DNA of 64,000 bases from Escherichia marmotae (GCF_002900365.1 NZ_CP025979.1:248001-312000); one strand, 5' to 3'; shown: positions 47,965 through 57,817, counted from the first letter of the stretch. Notes: generated by a model not told the origin, from the letters alone. Numbers and translations are program-made.

Positions 47965-48999
47965 ATGATTTTCAGAAATGGAATGTTACTAATTTTTATT
48001 TTATGGGCTAATTTTACCTGGGCTGGATGTCGTACCACTGCATCATTAAATATTACTGATAGTATTAATGTGGGGGAGATTTTAGCGAATGAGGTTTCCT
48101 TTAGTAAAAGTGTCGTGTTTACGGGGATATCTTGTGATACGAGCACGGATAAAATAGTCTATAAAAATATCCAAAGTGATTGGGTTGAAGTTGGACCTTT
48201 TGGTAATGGCGAAAAGTTAAAGGTTAAAATAGAGTCTTTAGGTAAAACCAGTGACACGATTGGGAAATCCAGCAATGCGCAGGCAGTATTACCCTATGTG
48301 GTTAAAATATCCAAAGGTACACCTGATTTTACTGGAGAAAGAAAACCTACCTGGTTTATTTCAGATACTGTGATTGCAAATATTGGCGGTGAGTCATCTT
48401 CATCCATTGACTTTTGGTTGGGCATTTGTAAGACATTGAAGATTAACTGGTGTGTAAGTTATCTCACCAGTAAACTGGCGGGGGATACATTTACGCTTGG
48501 GTTAAGTATTTCCTATTATCCTAAAAATACGACCTGTAAGCCTGAAAACACAATAATAAAAGTAGATGATATTGCCTTGTCCCAACTCAGAAGTCAGGGA
48601 AAGATTACGGCGAACAGTAAGGAAGGAATAATTACGTTGAAGTGTGATAATCTTTTCGGCGGCACAAAACAAGCATCGCGGAATATGGTCGTATATCTTT
48701 CCAGCAGTGACTTAGTTACAGGAAGCAATACAATTTTGCGTGGCAACATAGATAATGGTGTAGGATTTGTTTTGGATCTAAAAGAACCACCAAAAGGGAC
48801 TGAAGCAGCCATCAAAATTTCTGCTAGCGGCGATCAGGGCGCGGCGACATCATTATGGAAAACAGATAAACCCGGAGCTCCTTTAAATAGTAATATTATT
48901 AATATACCTGTCCTGGCCAGTTACTATGTATACGATAAAAATAAAGTTAAATTGGGTGCACTTGAGGCAACTGCACTGATCAACGTGAAATACGACTAA
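47965..48999 (+). CDS. yehA: YehA, putative fimbrial tip adhesin
   Basis: 344 residues starting MIFRNGMLLIFILWANFTWA (signal peptide), two-domain layout as in tip adhesins: an N-terminal receptor-binding region (about 22-190) and a C-terminal pilin domain beginning near TTCKPENTIIKV and ending with the alternating strand LINVKYD. Last gene of yehDCBA, 10 bp after yehB. A longer frame running back into yehB lacks a signal peptide and is rejected. Ligand unknown. Confidence 0.9.
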   Translation: MIFRNGMLLIFILWANFTWAGCRTTASLNITDSINVGEILANEVSFSKSVVFTGISCDTSTDKIVYKNIQSDWVEVGPFGNGEKLKVKIESLGKTSDTIGKSSNAQAVLPYVVKISKGTPDFTGERKPTWFISDTVIANIGGESSSSIDFWLGICKTLKINWCVSYLTSKLAGDTFTLGLSISYYPKNTTCKPENTIIKVDDIALSQLRSQGKITANSKEGIITLKCDNLFGGTKQASRNMVVYLSSSDLVTGSNTILRGNIDNGVGFVLDLKEPPKGTEAAIKISASGDQGAATSLWKTDKPGAPLNSNIINIPVLASYYVYDKNKVKLGALEATALINVKYD

Positions 49000-49055
49000 T
49001 AACAAACAAGACGAGCAAGTGGCTAATAATAAAAAATAATAAGGTGTCTGCATTT

Positions 49056-49082
49056 CCCCCTCTCTCCGAGGGGGCTTTTTTT
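49056..49082 (+). terminator. yehA operon terminator
   Basis: CCCCCTC (49056-49062) and GAGGGGG (49068-49074) form a stem with a 5-nt loop, followed by CTTTTTTT. The last T residues overlap the stop codon of convergent rcnB. Confidence 0.93.
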
Positions 49083-49419
49083 AGCGATGATAAAAAATCT
49101 CACCGTCGTAGGCTTTAATGATTTTTCCGTCGGTATCATTGATCAGCACATATGCACCGCCCATATAGGTCCAGTGGGTTCCAGCGTCAGGTGCGGGCAA
49201 GTTACGCAACTGCCACTGCTTAATGTTGTACTCATCGGTACGGTACATTTCTGGTACGGTGTCACCTGGTTTGAAATGCTTGAAGTCAGCAATGAAACTG
49301 CTTAACTCATACTTCGAAATTCCCGAGGAATTGGTCGAACCCGCGGTGGCTGGTGCGGCCCATGCTGCGCTGGTTACCAGCAAAAGCGCACCCAGCAACA
49401 TCTTATTTTTTATGGTCAT
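49081..49419 (-). CDS. rcnB: RcnB, periplasmic nickel/cobalt homeostasis protein
   Basis: 112 residues with signal peptide (MTIKNKMLLGALLLVTSAAWA). The mature domain carries the RcnB fold (FKPGDTVPEMYRTDEYNIKQW, DTGKIIKAYDGEIFYH-type end). RcnB modulates Ni/Co efflux with RcnA. A longer upstream frame is rejected because MTIKNK gives the signal peptide. A 217-bp gap separates it from rcnA; K-12 regulation is by RcnR. Confidence 0.94.
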   Translation of the reverse strand: MTIKNKMLLGALLLVTSAAWAAPATAGSTNSSGISKYELSSFIADFKHFKPGDTVPEMYRTDEYNIKQWQLRNLPAPDAGTHWTYMGGAYVLINDTDGKIIKAYDGEIFYHR

Positions 49420-49636
49420 ATACTCTCCACTTTGGGGATCAGTAAAATCAGTCGCATATCTTTCCTGCCATACAATATAACCGACAAGAGATATTTTGTT
49501 AGTGATCCCATGATTTCGTAAAAAGTGTAAATGAAAGGATGCAGCAAAAGCATCCTCATTGAGCGAGAAGTGAGCGGAATAAGCTGATTTAAGAATCATC
49601 CTGGGCTAAAGGGATAACGAAGCCCAGGTGATTGTT

Positions 49637-50464
49637 TTATCTCATAATACCCATAAAGCCATGCACTCCCATATACAATCCGACTAAACCAATTAACAGA
49701 CTGGAAAAATAGGGGGCACGTTTAGCGAGGGTGTTAAATCCGCTCCAGCGTTTTGCAACCTGCTGAACACTGATTGCTGCGCCAACGCCTACGGTGACCA
49801 GCGTTAATGCCAGGCCGATGCTGAAACTGACGACCAGAGTTGCACCCAATGTGAGGGCTTTCAACTGAATGCAAATCAACAACACTGTTATTGCCGCAGG
49901 GCAGGGGATAAGCCCGCCGGTTAAGCCAAACAGCAAAATTTGCCAGTTGGTGACCTCTCTACCATCAAAGCGTCGGTTAATGTCACTGGCATGGGCCAGC
50001 GCATGAGCATCCTGATACTCGTCGCTCTGACCATGCTCGTGATGGTGATGATGTTCGTGATCATGGTCGTGATGATGTTCATGGTCATGATGGTGATGCT
50101 CGTGCATATTCTCAAGCCAGTTTCTTTCACCGCGCCAAGTACGCCAGAACATCCAGAATGCGGTGCCAAGAATGATCACCGCGGAAATCAACTGAAGCCA
50201 CGGCTCCGCTGACTGCGCAGTAAAGCGTTTGCTGATCACCATCCCGCCAAAGGCAATCAACCAGACCACCGCCGTATGTGAAATAGTTGCCGTCAGTCCA
50301 AGCATCACCGCCTGTTTAATGGTGCCTTTAATGGCGATGATAAACGCTGCCATCATCGTTTTTGAGTGCCCTGGCTCCAGCCCATGAAGCGCACCAAGTA
50401 AGATGGCGCTGGGGATGAAAAACCAGGCGTTTCCTTGCTGAAGAAGAGTGGTAAATTCGGTCAT
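49637..50464 (-). CDS. rcnA: RcnA, nickel/cobalt efflux permease
   Basis: 275 residues, six membrane segments (NicO/RcnA family). Early motif LGALHGLEPGHSKTMMAAF with metal-liganding histidines. The cytoplasmic loop around residues 119-150 is extremely His/Asp/Glu-rich, with more than fifteen histidines, a presumed metal sensor or buffer. This loop differs in length and order from what I recall of K-12. GGLIPCPAAITVLL marks the second half. Divergent from rcnR and repressed by it. Confidence 0.95.
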   Translation of the reverse strand: MTEFTTLLQQGNAWFFIPSAILLGALHGLEPGHSKTMMAAFIIAIKGTIKQAVMLGLTATISHTAVVWLIAFGGMVISKRFTAQSAEPWLQLISAVIILGTAFWMFWRTWRGERNWLENMHEHHHHDHEHHHDHDHEHHHHHEHGQSDEYQDAHALAHASDINRRFDGREVTNWQILLFGLTGGLIPCPAAITVLLICIQLKALTLGATLVVSFSIGLALTLVTVGVGAAISVQQVAKRWSGFNTLAKRAPYFSSLLIGLVGLYMGVHGFMGIMR

Positions 50465-50501
50465 GATAATAATTCTTAGTATTAAATCGACGCCCTGATT
50501 C

Positions 50502-50536
50502 TACTCCCCCCCAGTACATGATACTACCCCCCAGTA
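50502..50536. promoter_or_regulatory. Tandem RcnR operators between rcnA and rcnR
   Basis: Two sites match the RcnR consensus TACT-G6-N-AGTA read on the minus strand. Site 1 is TACT-C7-AGTA (50502-50516) and site 2 TACT-A-C6-AGTA (50522-50536), 5 bp apart. The G-tracts give A-form DNA recognised by the RcnR tetramer. Ni or Co binding releases RcnR and de-represses both genes. Confidence 0.92.
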
Positions 50537-50584
50537 GATTAATAGTGCTATGATTTTCCATGTTCTTGTTAACCAGGTGTTGCC

Positions 50585-50857
50585 ATGTCTCATACCATCC
50601 GTGATAAACAGAAACTGAAAGCGCGTGCCAGTAAGATTCAGGGACAGGTCGTCGCGCTCAAGAAAATGCTCGACGAGCCGCACGAATGTGCTGCCGTACT
50701 ACAACAGATTGCCGCCATTCGTGGTGCGGTAAACGGCTTGATGCGAGAAGTGATTAAAGGCCATCTGACGGAACACATTGTTCATCAGGGCGATGAATTA
50801 AAGCGTGAAGAAGATCTGGATGTCGTTCTGAAGGTGCTGGATTCTTATATAAAATAA
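50585..50857 (+). CDS. rcnR: RcnR, Ni/Co-responsive repressor (CsoR family)
   Basis: 90 residues, an all-helical CsoR/FrmR-type protein. The N-terminal [18 protein letters not shown] supplies His3 and the following metal ligands; Cys35 lies in ECAAVLQQ, with His60 and His64 in KGHLTEHI. It represses rcnA and itself from the two sites upstream. Confidence 0.96.
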
Positions 50858-50954
50858 TTTCACAACGTTATTGTAATATCGCCGTTTTTCCTCGTTTACA
50901 ACGTGTGCGCGGGGCCTTACCATCCTTATCTGCGATCCATCATCGCAACCAAAC

Positions 50955-51033
50955 GACTCGGGGTGCCCTTCTGCGTGAAGGCTGAGAAATACCCGTATCA
51001 CCTGATCTGGATAATGCCAGCGTAGGGAAGTCA
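50955..51033 (+). promoter_or_regulatory. TPP riboswitch of thiMD
   Basis: ACTCGGGGTGCCC, the THI box CTGAGA (50982-50987), ACCCG, ACCTGATCTGGATAATGCCAGC and GTAGGGAAG are all present in order: a complete thi-box aptamer. It lies 47 bp before thiM. TPP binding hides the thiM ribosome-binding site; thiM is the model translational TPP riboswitch. Confidence 0.96.
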
Positions 51034-51079
51034 CAGACCATCAGGTCATCGCTTCTTCACGTTATGGCAGGAGCAAACT

Positions 51080-51868
51080 ATGCAAGTCGACCTGCTGAGT
51101 TCCGCGCAATCTGCGCGCACGTTACACCTCTTTCACCAACACTCTCCCCTTGTGCATTGCATGACCAATGATGTGGTGCAAACTTTTACCGCCAATACTT
51201 TACTGGCGCTCGGTGCATCGCCAGCGATGGTTATCGAAACCGAAGAGGCCAGTCAGTTTGCGGCCATCGCCAGTGCCTTGTTGATTAACGTAGGCACACT
51301 GACGCAGCTACGAGCACAAGCGATGCGTGCTGCCGTAGAACAGGCAACACGCTCCCAAACCCCCTGGACGCTTGATCCGGTCGCAGTTGGCGCACTCGAA
51401 TATCGCCGTCATTTTTGCCACGAACTTTTATCGTTAAAGCCAGCGGCGATACGCGGTAATGCCTCTGAAATTATGGCATTAGCTGGTATCGCCAATGGTG
51501 GTCGCGGTGTGGATTCCACCGACGCCGCAGCCAACGCGTTACCCGCAGCACAAACACTGGCGAATGAAACCGGGGCTGTCGTCGTGGTCACGGGCGAGGT
51601 AGATTATGTTACCGATGGTCGTCGCATCGTTGGCATTCACGGCGGCGATCCGTTAATGACCAAAGTAGTAGGAACTGGTTGTGCATTATCGGCAGTTGTC
51701 GCTGCCAGTTGTGCATTACCGGGCGATACGCTGGAAAATGTTGCATCTGCCTGCCACTGGATGAAACAAGCCGGAGAACGTGCGGTCGCCAGAAGCGAAG
51801 GGCCGGGCAGTTTTATCCCCCATTTCCTTGATGCGCTCTGGCAACTGACGCAGGAGGTGCAGGCATGA
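51080..51868 (+). CDS. thiM: Hydroxyethylthiazole kinase
   Basis: 262 residues. Phosphorylates 4-methyl-5-(2-hydroxyethyl)thiazole in thiamine salvage. Ribokinase-like fold with [20 protein letters not shown] near the N-terminus and the anion-hole segment [14 protein letters not shown] containing the active cysteine. A GCAGGAG ribosome-binding site precedes it, under TPP riboswitch control. Its stop overlaps the thiD start by 4 bp. Confidence 0.96.
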   Translation: MQVDLLSSAQSARTLHLFHQHSPLVHCMTNDVVQTFTANTLLALGASPAMVIETEEASQFAAIASALLINVGTLTQLRAQAMRAAVEQATRSQTPWTLDPVAVGALEYRRHFCHELLSLKPAAIRGNASEIMALAGIANGGRGVDSTDAAANALPAAQTLANETGAVVVVTGEVDYVTDGRRIVGIHGGDPLMTKVVGTGCALSAVVAASCALPGDTLENVASACHWMKQAGERAVARSEGPGSFIPHFLDALWQLTQEVQA

Positions 51869-52665
51869 AACGGGTTAACGCTCTGACGATTGCCGGTACT
51901 GATCCGAGTGGTGGTGCGGGGATTCAGGCCGATCTTAAAACCTTCTCGGCACTTGGCGCTTATGGTTGTTCGGTAATCACCGCACTGGTGGCGCAAAATA
52001 CCCGCGGTGTACAGTCGGTGTATCGCATTGAGCCTGACTTTGTTGCCGCACAACTCGACTCAGTGTTCAGCGATGTGCGAATCGATACCACCAAAATCGG
52101 CATGCTGGCAGAGACGGATATTGTTGAAGCGGTGGCAGAACGGCTGCAACGTTACCAGATCCAAAACGTGGTGCTGGATACCGTTATGCTGGCTAAAAGC
52201 GGTGATCCGCTGCTTTCACCTTCGGCGGTTGCCACGCTACGCAGTCAATTATTGCCGCAGGTTTCATTAATCACCCCAAATTTGCCGGAGGCTGCTGCTT
52301 TACTCGATTCTCCACACGCGCGTAATGAACAGGAAATGCTGGAGCAGGGGCGTGAATTATTGGCGATGGGCTGTGGTGCCGTGTTGATGAAAGGTGGTCA
52401 TCTGGATGATGAGCAAAGCCCGGACTGGTTGTTTACCCGCGACGGCGAACAACGGTTTACCGCACCGCGTATTATGACCAAAAACACGCATGGCACTGGT
52501 TGTACATTATCTGCGGCGCTGGCAGCGCTGCGTCCGCGTCACACGAATTGGGCTGACACCGTACAGGAAGCAAAAAGCTGGCTATCAGCGGCGTTAGCCC
52601 AGGCCGACACGCTGGAAGTTGGCCACGGGAATGGTCCGGTTCACCACTTTCACGCCTGGTGGTGA
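51865..52665 (+). CDS. thiD: Hydroxymethylpyrimidine/phosphomethylpyrimidine kinase
   Basis: 266 residues. Phosphorylates HMP and HMP-P to HMP-PP for thiamine synthesis. N-terminal [20 protein letters not shown] and the C-terminal [13 protein letters not shown] (anion hole, catalytic Asp/Cys region) are the ribokinase-family marks. Coupled to thiM by ATGA. Confidence 0.97.
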   Translation: MKRVNALTIAGTDPSGGAGIQADLKTFSALGAYGCSVITALVAQNTRGVQSVYRIEPDFVAAQLDSVFSDVRIDTTKIGMLAETDIVEAVAERLQRYQIQNVVLDTVMLAKSGDPLLSPSAVATLRSQLLPQVSLITPNLPEAAALLDSPHARNEQEMLEQGRELLAMGCGAVLMKGGHLDDEQSPDWLFTRDGEQRFTAPRIMTKNTHGTGCTLSAALAALRPRHTNWADTVQEAKSWLSAALAQADTLEVGHGNGPVHHFHAWW

Positions 52666-52730
52666 GCATCATACTATAGCTGCTTTGGCATTTTTCAGCG
52701 TGTTCGCGCTGAAATTCAGGGATGAAACCA

Positions 52731-53549
52731 ATGCAGCTAAAAATAGCCAGTCGAAAAAAATTCACCGCCTTGTTCTGCGCTCTGGGGCTAATTTCCATCG
52801 TGGCGATTTATCCTCGTCAGACGGTGAATTTTTTCTGGTCGACAGCAATTCAGATTAAAGACTACATCCACTTTTATGGTTATCGCCCGGTCAAATCTTT
52901 TGCTATTCGAATCCCTGCCAATTACACCATTCATGGTATTGATGTTTCACGCTGGCAGGCGCGGATCGACTGGCAACGTGTCGCAAAAATGCGCGACAAC
53001 GGTATCCGCTTACAGTTTGCTTTTATTAAGGCTACGGAAGGCGAAAAGCTGGTAGACCCGTATTTCTCGCGTAACTGGCGTCAAAGCTACAAAAATGGCT
53101 TATTGCGCGGGGCATATCACTATTTTTCTCCGTCGGTCTCAGCTTCCGTTCAGGCGCGATTATTTCTGCAAACGGTGGATTTCTCACAAGGCGATCTGCC
53201 AGCGGTGCTGGACGTAGAAGAACGTGGGAAATTATCGGCAAAAGAATTACGCAAGCGGGTAAGTCAGTGGCTAAAAATGGTTGAAAAGAGCACGGGCAAA
53301 AAGCCGATTATTTATGCGGGGGCGACGTTTTATCACACGAATCTGGCGGGATATTTCAATCAATACCCGTGGTGGGTGGCCCATTATTATCAGCGACGCC
53401 CGGACAATGACGGCCTGGCCTGGCATTTCTGGCAGCATTCCGACCGTGGACAGGTGGATGGCGTAAATGGTCCAGTGGATTTTAATGTGTTTAATGGCAC
53501 GGTGGAGGAGCTGCAGGCTTTCGTTGATGGCATTAAAGAAACGTCTTAA
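52731..53549 (+). CDS. yegX: YegX, GH25 lysozyme-like protein
   Basis: 272 residues. An N-terminal membrane anchor (about 10-30) is followed by a glycoside hydrolase family 25 domain: HGIDVSRWQARIDW, FAFIKATEG, GAYHYFSP and the acidic LDVEERG. GH25 enzymes hydrolyse MurNAc-GlcNAc bonds. Start at 52731 is preferred because AGGG at 52718-52721 is well spaced for it but abuts the alternative ATG at 52722. Physiological role is not established. Confidence 0.93.
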   Translation: MQLKIASRKKFTALFCALGLISIVAIYPRQTVNFFWSTAIQIKDYIHFYGYRPVKSFAIRIPANYTIHGIDVSRWQARIDWQRVAKMRDNGIRLQFAFIKATEGEKLVDPYFSRNWRQSYKNGLLRGAYHYFSPSVSASVQARLFLQTVDFSQGDLPAVLDVEERGKLSAKELRKRVSQWLKMVEKSTGKKPIIYAGATFYHTNLAGYFNQYPWWVAHYYQRRPDNDGLAWHFWQHSDRGQVDGVNGPVDFNVFNGTVEELQAFVDGIKETS

Positions 53550-53600
53550 ATAACCAGCAGTGATATACTTCCTCCAGACTCATTGCCTGGAAAAAGACAA

Positions 53601-54347
53601 ATGGAACAAGCGCATACCCAGCTTATCGCTCAACTGAACGAACGTATTTTAGCGGCGGACAACACGCCGCTTTATATTAAGTTTGCCGAAACGGTAAAAA
53701 ATGCCGTGCGCAGTGGGGTGCTGGAGCATGGAAATATTTTGCCCGGCGAGCGTGATTTAAGTCAGTTAACCGGCGTTTCGCGCATTACGGTGCGCAAGGC
53801 GATGCAGGCGCTGGAAGAAGAGGGAGTGGTGACGCGTTCGCGTGGCTACGGAACGCAGATCAACAACATCTTCGAATACTCGTTGAAAGAAGCGCGAGGT
53901 TTTTCTCAGCAGGTGGTGTTGCGTGGGAAAAAACCCGATACGTTGTGGGTTAATAAGCGAGTGGTAAAGTGTCCCGAAGAAGTTGCGCAGCAACTGGCGA
54001 TTGCCGCGGGCAGCGATGTCTTCTTGCTTAAGCGTATTCGCTATGTGGATGAAGAAGCGGTATCGATAGAAGAGTCGTGGGTTCCAGTGCATTTAATTCA
54101 TGATGTTGATGCCATCGGTATTTCTCTCTATGACTATTTCCGCAGTCAGCGTATCTTTCCCCTGCGCACCCGTTCCCGCGTTAGCGCCCGAATGCCGGAT
54201 GCCGAGTTTCAGTCACATATTCAGTTAGATAGCAAAATACCGGTGCTGGTGATCAAGCAAGTGGCGCTTGACCAACAGCAACGGCCTATTGAGTACAGCA
54301 TCAGCCACTGTCGCAGCGATCTATACGTTTTTGTGTGTGAGGAGTAG
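53601..54347 (+). CDS. yegW: YegW, GntR/HutC-family transcription regulator
   Basis: 248 residues. A winged-helix GntR domain (about 25-90: LPGERDLSQLTGVSRITVRKAM) precedes a UTRA ligand-binding domain (about 100-245). Start at MEQAHTQ. Its 3' end overlaps the 3' end of convergent yegV by 27 bp, which places it beside the yegTUV operon it may control. HutC regulators often bind sugar phosphates or amino sugars; the effector here is unknown. Confidence 0.94.
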   Translation: MEQAHTQLIAQLNERILAADNTPLYIKFAETVKNAVRSGVLEHGNILPGERDLSQLTGVSRITVRKAMQALEEEGVVTRSRGYGTQINNIFEYSLKEARGFSQQVVLRGKKPDTLWVNKRVVKCPEEVAQQLAIAAGSDVFLLKRIRYVDEEAVSIEESWVPVHLIHDVDAIGISLYDYFRSQRIFPLRTRSRVSARMPDAEFQSHIQLDSKIPVLVIKQVALDQQQRPIEYSISHCRSDLYVFVCEE

Positions 54348-55286
54348 TTCTTCGCGCGTTGGCGCGCAATCACCGCCGCGATGTCCGACAACCCACGACG
54401 CTACCGCATTGCCCAGCAATACGGCGTCTGCCAGTGGGAGACCGGAGGCCAGTCCGGCAAGCACGCCACCAGCATGGCTATCACCTGCGCCAATAGTGTC
54501 CACGACTTGCGTTGGAAATGCCGGAACGCAATCAGAAGCGTTGTTGCTGAAATACCACGCGCCTTCTTTATCGAGACGAACGATCAGCGGCGCGGCAAAT
54601 TTCTCCTGCCATTGCGTGCCAAGCATTGTGATATTTGCGGATAAAGCAAAACGTTCGGCGGCAATCTCAGCTTCCTGGCGATTGAGCGACACCAGTGGCC
54701 GACAGGCCATGATGCGCGCAAGCAATGCATCCGGGATATCGTCAATCCGCGGGCCGAAATCAATAAACGGCGTCACGTCTTGCAGTCCTTCCAGCCATTC
54801 CACTAACAATTCGCCACAGGGCGAGGCCAGTTGATAACCGGAAAAATAGAGCAGGCTATCTGGTGCAACGGTTAATCGCGTCAGCCACTGGCTATTCCAC
54901 TGATTTTCCACACCGCTGAACGACATAAAGGTACGTTCACCATCAGGTTCAACCAGCGCCAGACACCAGCCGTTATCGCCTTCGGCGTTATCGAGCAGGC
55001 TGAGCAATCCCTCTTTTGCCATCCGGTTACGAATAATCTCCGACCACACCCCCTGACCGAGCGGCAGGGCGTTATCCGCTTCTATACCGAGGCGCTTTAA
55101 CGTCACGGCAATGTTCAGCGCACAGCCGCCAACATTTACGCTCTGCTGTTTCAGTTCGATATCGCACCCGCGCCAGGGCAGGGCGTAAGCGTCAGCGATC
55201 ACATCAATGACAGCCGCACCGACAACCATCACCGGTTGACGCGTAGTTAATTGCGACAGCAGCGTGTGTAACCTGGTGCCGCTCAT
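54321..55286 (-). CDS. yegV: YegV, PfkB-family sugar/nucleoside kinase
   Basis: 321 residues. The PfkB C-terminal signature DTIGAGDSHAGGVLAGLA carries the catalytic aspartate and anion hole, and N-terminal GGCALNIAVTLKRLG is the first signature. Third gene of yegT-yegU-yegV, overlapping yegU by 4 bp. With a nucleoside-type transporter and an ADP-ribosylglycohydrolase it probably phosphorylates a sugar or nucleoside released by YegU. Substrate unproven. Confidence 0.93.
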   Translation of the reverse strand: MSGTRLHTLLSQLTTRQPVMVVGAAVIDVIADAYALPWRGCDIELKQQSVNVGGCALNIAVTLKRLGIEADNALPLGQGVWSEIIRNRMAKEGLLSLLDNAEGDNGWCLALVEPDGERTFMSFSGVENQWNSQWLTRLTVAPDSLLYFSGYQLASPCGELLVEWLEGLQDVTPFIDFGPRIDDIPDALLARIMACRPLVSLNRQEAEIAAERFALSANITMLGTQWQEKFAAPLIVRLDKEGAWYFSNNASDCVPAFPTQVVDTIGAGDSHAGGVLAGLASGLPLADAVLLGNAVASWVVGHRGGDCAPTREELLLTHKNV

Positions 55287-56287
55287 ACCGCCTCCCGTTG
55301 TTGGCGATACTTCGCCAGCGCCGTGGCATAGCGGTTGAAATCAAGCTGATTAACCGCATCCAGCTCAGCCTTTAATGCCGGATCGATAGCATTTACGCCA
55401 TGCAATGCGCCACAAATCGCCGTCGCCATAGCGCCGATGGTGTCAGTGTCACCACCAAGATTGGCGCACAGAATAGCGCAGCGGTTCGGATCGGTTTGTG
55501 CCAGTTCAACCAGCGCAATGGCGCACGGAACGGACTCAATAGTGCTGGTGCCTGCGCCAATCACTTGATATAGCTGTTCGCTGGCAGATTCGGTGCCGTC
55601 GGCGTGACGAACGATTTTTAGTGCAATCTCCAGACGTGCCGCCAGTGAGGCGCTGAAGGTAGTGATGCGTTTTTGTTGAGCATGTCGCGCAATCGAGGGT
55701 AGAGAATCAACAATCGCTGACCAGCTTTCGCCGTCAATGGCACGAGAAATCGCCCATGCAATAACCACCGCCCCCGCAATCGCCAGATCGGATTTATGGG
55801 TCGGGCTGGACGCCAGCGCCACATCATCAATAAAGGAATCAACATCACGCGCCGGGAGTAAACACCCCAATGGTGAGACGCGCATCGCCGCACCGTTAGT
55901 CACGCCGTTGTTTTCCAGTTCAGCGACGGGTTTACCGTCGCGAATGGCGTTAAGCGCAATTTTTGAGGTCGGGCCAAGCACGTTTTTGTTGAAGGCGTCG
56001 AAACGCAGTGCCCAGTCGAGGATTTTACGCCCAATCAGATCCGGGTCGATCTCGCCTTCGCGTTCCAGCAACGCATCCGCCAGGCACAGCGCCATCGAGG
56101 TGTCGTCGGTAAATTCGGCGCGGTTAAAATAACAGGCCGCGTTATTCTCCTTTGGGCCGGGCAGAAAACGGTCAATCCAGCCAAAATGCGCTTTGACGCG
56201 GCTGCGCGGCCAAAGCTCGGAGGGCATCCCCATCGCATCCCCTAACGCCTGCCCGTAAAGAGCACCGAGAATACGTTCTGTTTTCAT
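55283..56287 (-). CDS. yegU: YegU, ADP-ribosylglycohydrolase-family protein
   Basis: 334 residues. Both metal-binding signatures of the DraG/ARH family are visible: FTDDTSMAL near residue 60 and GGDTDTIGAM near residue 280, plus the N-terminal GALYGQALGDAMG. These residues bind two Mg2+ ions and the ribose. It would cleave an N- or O-glycosidic ADP-ribose-like bond. Overlaps yegT and yegV by 4 bp on each side. Confidence 0.93.
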   Translation of the reverse strand: MKTERILGALYGQALGDAMGMPSELWPRSRVKAHFGWIDRFLPGPKENNAACYFNRAEFTDDTSMALCLADALLEREGEIDPDLIGRKILDWALRFDAFNKNVLGPTSKIALNAIRDGKPVAELENNGVTNGAAMRVSPLGCLLPARDVDSFIDDVALASSPTHKSDLAIAGAVVIAWAISRAIDGESWSAIVDSLPSIARHAQQKRITTFSASLAARLEIALKIVRHADGTESASEQLYQVIGAGTSTIESVPCAIALVELAQTDPNRCAILCANLGGDTDTIGAMATAICGALHGVNAIDPALKAELDAVNQLDFNRYATALAKYRQQREAV

Positions 56288-57561
56288 TTTGCTTCCCCTT
56301 GTGTCAACGCAATATCGCGATCATCGACCCTAATAGCCGTAATTTCGTTGTCGGATTCGCGGAAAAAAATCATGAACAGCACGGCGATAATGGCAATCAT
56401 CACCGCACCGAAAGCCCATATCCCGGCCCAGTTGAAGGTCAGCCCGTTGACTGGTTCCTGATAAGCGAACATCATTTCCATCATCACGCCGCCAAGACGA
56501 TAGCCGAGCAAACTACCGAAACCCTGGCAGCAGAGCGTAATCAATCCCTGCGCGGCAGTACGCATGTGCACGGGGGCTTTTTTGTCGACATAGATGTATG
56601 CGGTAACGTAGTAAAAATCGTAACTTACGCCGTGCAGCAAAATGCCGAGGAACAATAGTGCGTAGGTGAAATATTCATCCGCGCTGCCGTAAATAAAGAA
56701 GCCATAACGAATCGCAGCGGTGATCAGACCAAGTAATAATACCTTTTTGATACCAAATCGTTTGGTGAAAAACGGCAATGCCAGCATAAAGAAGATTTCA
56801 GAGAACTGGCCGAGCGTCATCCAGCCGGTCGCGTTTTTCATACCGACTTCGGTCAGATAACCGTTGGCAAAGATGTAATAGAACGCCAGCGGCATAGCAA
56901 ACAGGAATGAACAGAAGAAAAAGACGAGGAAGTTTTTATCGCGCAGCAGGATCAGTGCATCCAGGCCAAGCATGACTTTAATATCCATTTTGCCAGTGCT
57001 TTTTGGTGGTGTGTCGGGCAGGAAACATGCAAACACACCGAGCAGAGCAGAACTTCCGGCGGTAATCAGCAGCGGAATATTAGTCGGTGAGATATCGGCA
57101 TAACCCAGCATTTGCGGCAAGAATCCACATGCCAGACCAGAGGCAATCCAGCCGATAGTACCCATCACACGAATGCGTGGGAAATCACGTTCCACATCCG
57201 GCACGTTGGCAAAGGCGATGCTATTAGTCAGTGCAATGGTCGGCATATAGGTTAGCGAGTAGGCCAGCAGTAACGGGAAGAATCCGGCAAAAGTGGTCTG
57301 TTGCGCAGCGAAATACATCAGCACTGCACCAGCGAACATCAATACAGCCAGCACTTTCTGCGCCGAGAAAAAGCGGTCAGTGATGGAGCCAACCAGAATA
57401 GGGGACAGGATCGCCGCGATGGCGGTACAGGCATACGACCAGCTAATTTCTCCGGCACTAAACCCGCTTTTACTTAACCACAGCCACAATGGTACAAACC
57501 ACGCGCCCCAGATAAACCATTCAACAAACATCATGAACGACAGCTTTGCTGTTGTTTTCAT
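56284..57561 (-). CDS. yegT: YegT, nucleoside:H+ symporter family (MFS)
   Basis: 425 residues, about twelve membrane segments, NHS/NupG-type major facilitator. N-terminal LSFMMFVEWFIWGAWFVPLW is the family signature, with R-R-x-G-like loop and FPRIRVMGTIGW. First gene of yegTUV. Likely imports a nucleoside-like substrate for YegU and YegV. An ATGA overlap couples it to yegU. Confidence 0.94.
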   Translation of the reverse strand: MKTTAKLSFMMFVEWFIWGAWFVPLWLWLSKSGFSAGEISWSYACTAIAAILSPILVGSITDRFFSAQKVLAVLMFAGAVLMYFAAQQTTFAGFFPLLLAYSLTYMPTIALTNSIAFANVPDVERDFPRIRVMGTIGWIASGLACGFLPQMLGYADISPTNIPLLITAGSSALLGVFACFLPDTPPKSTGKMDIKVMLGLDALILLRDKNFLVFFFCSFLFAMPLAFYYIFANGYLTEVGMKNATGWMTLGQFSEIFFMLALPFFTKRFGIKKVLLLGLITAAIRYGFFIYGSADEYFTYALLFLGILLHGVSYDFYYVTAYIYVDKKAPVHMRTAAQGLITLCCQGFGSLLGYRLGGVMMEMMFAYQEPVNGLTFNWAGIWAFGAVMIAIIAVLFMIFFRESDNEITAIRVDDRDIALTQGEAK

Positions 57562-57817
57562 CTTTTGATTCCTTCATGACAGGTAATGTAAGGTACGCGC
57601 TGACAATACCATTTGATGATACCTTTTAAATACCTTTGTGGTGAAATCTTGACCGCGGTAACACTTTTTCTGATGAGTCGTGCCAACAGGAAACGCTGAA
57701 AAAACAGCCGAAAGATGGAAAAAATAGCTCATAACGACCAGGATTATAATTGCCCGCAAAAGGTGGGCCAGGACAATCCATAGCCGATATCCAATCGGAA
57801 TTTACGGGAGCATAGTA

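Noticed and set aside
50025..50110. Non-coding tandem repeat
   Set aside because: The repetitive GTGATGATG-type DNA is fully explained as codons of the His-rich RcnA loop.
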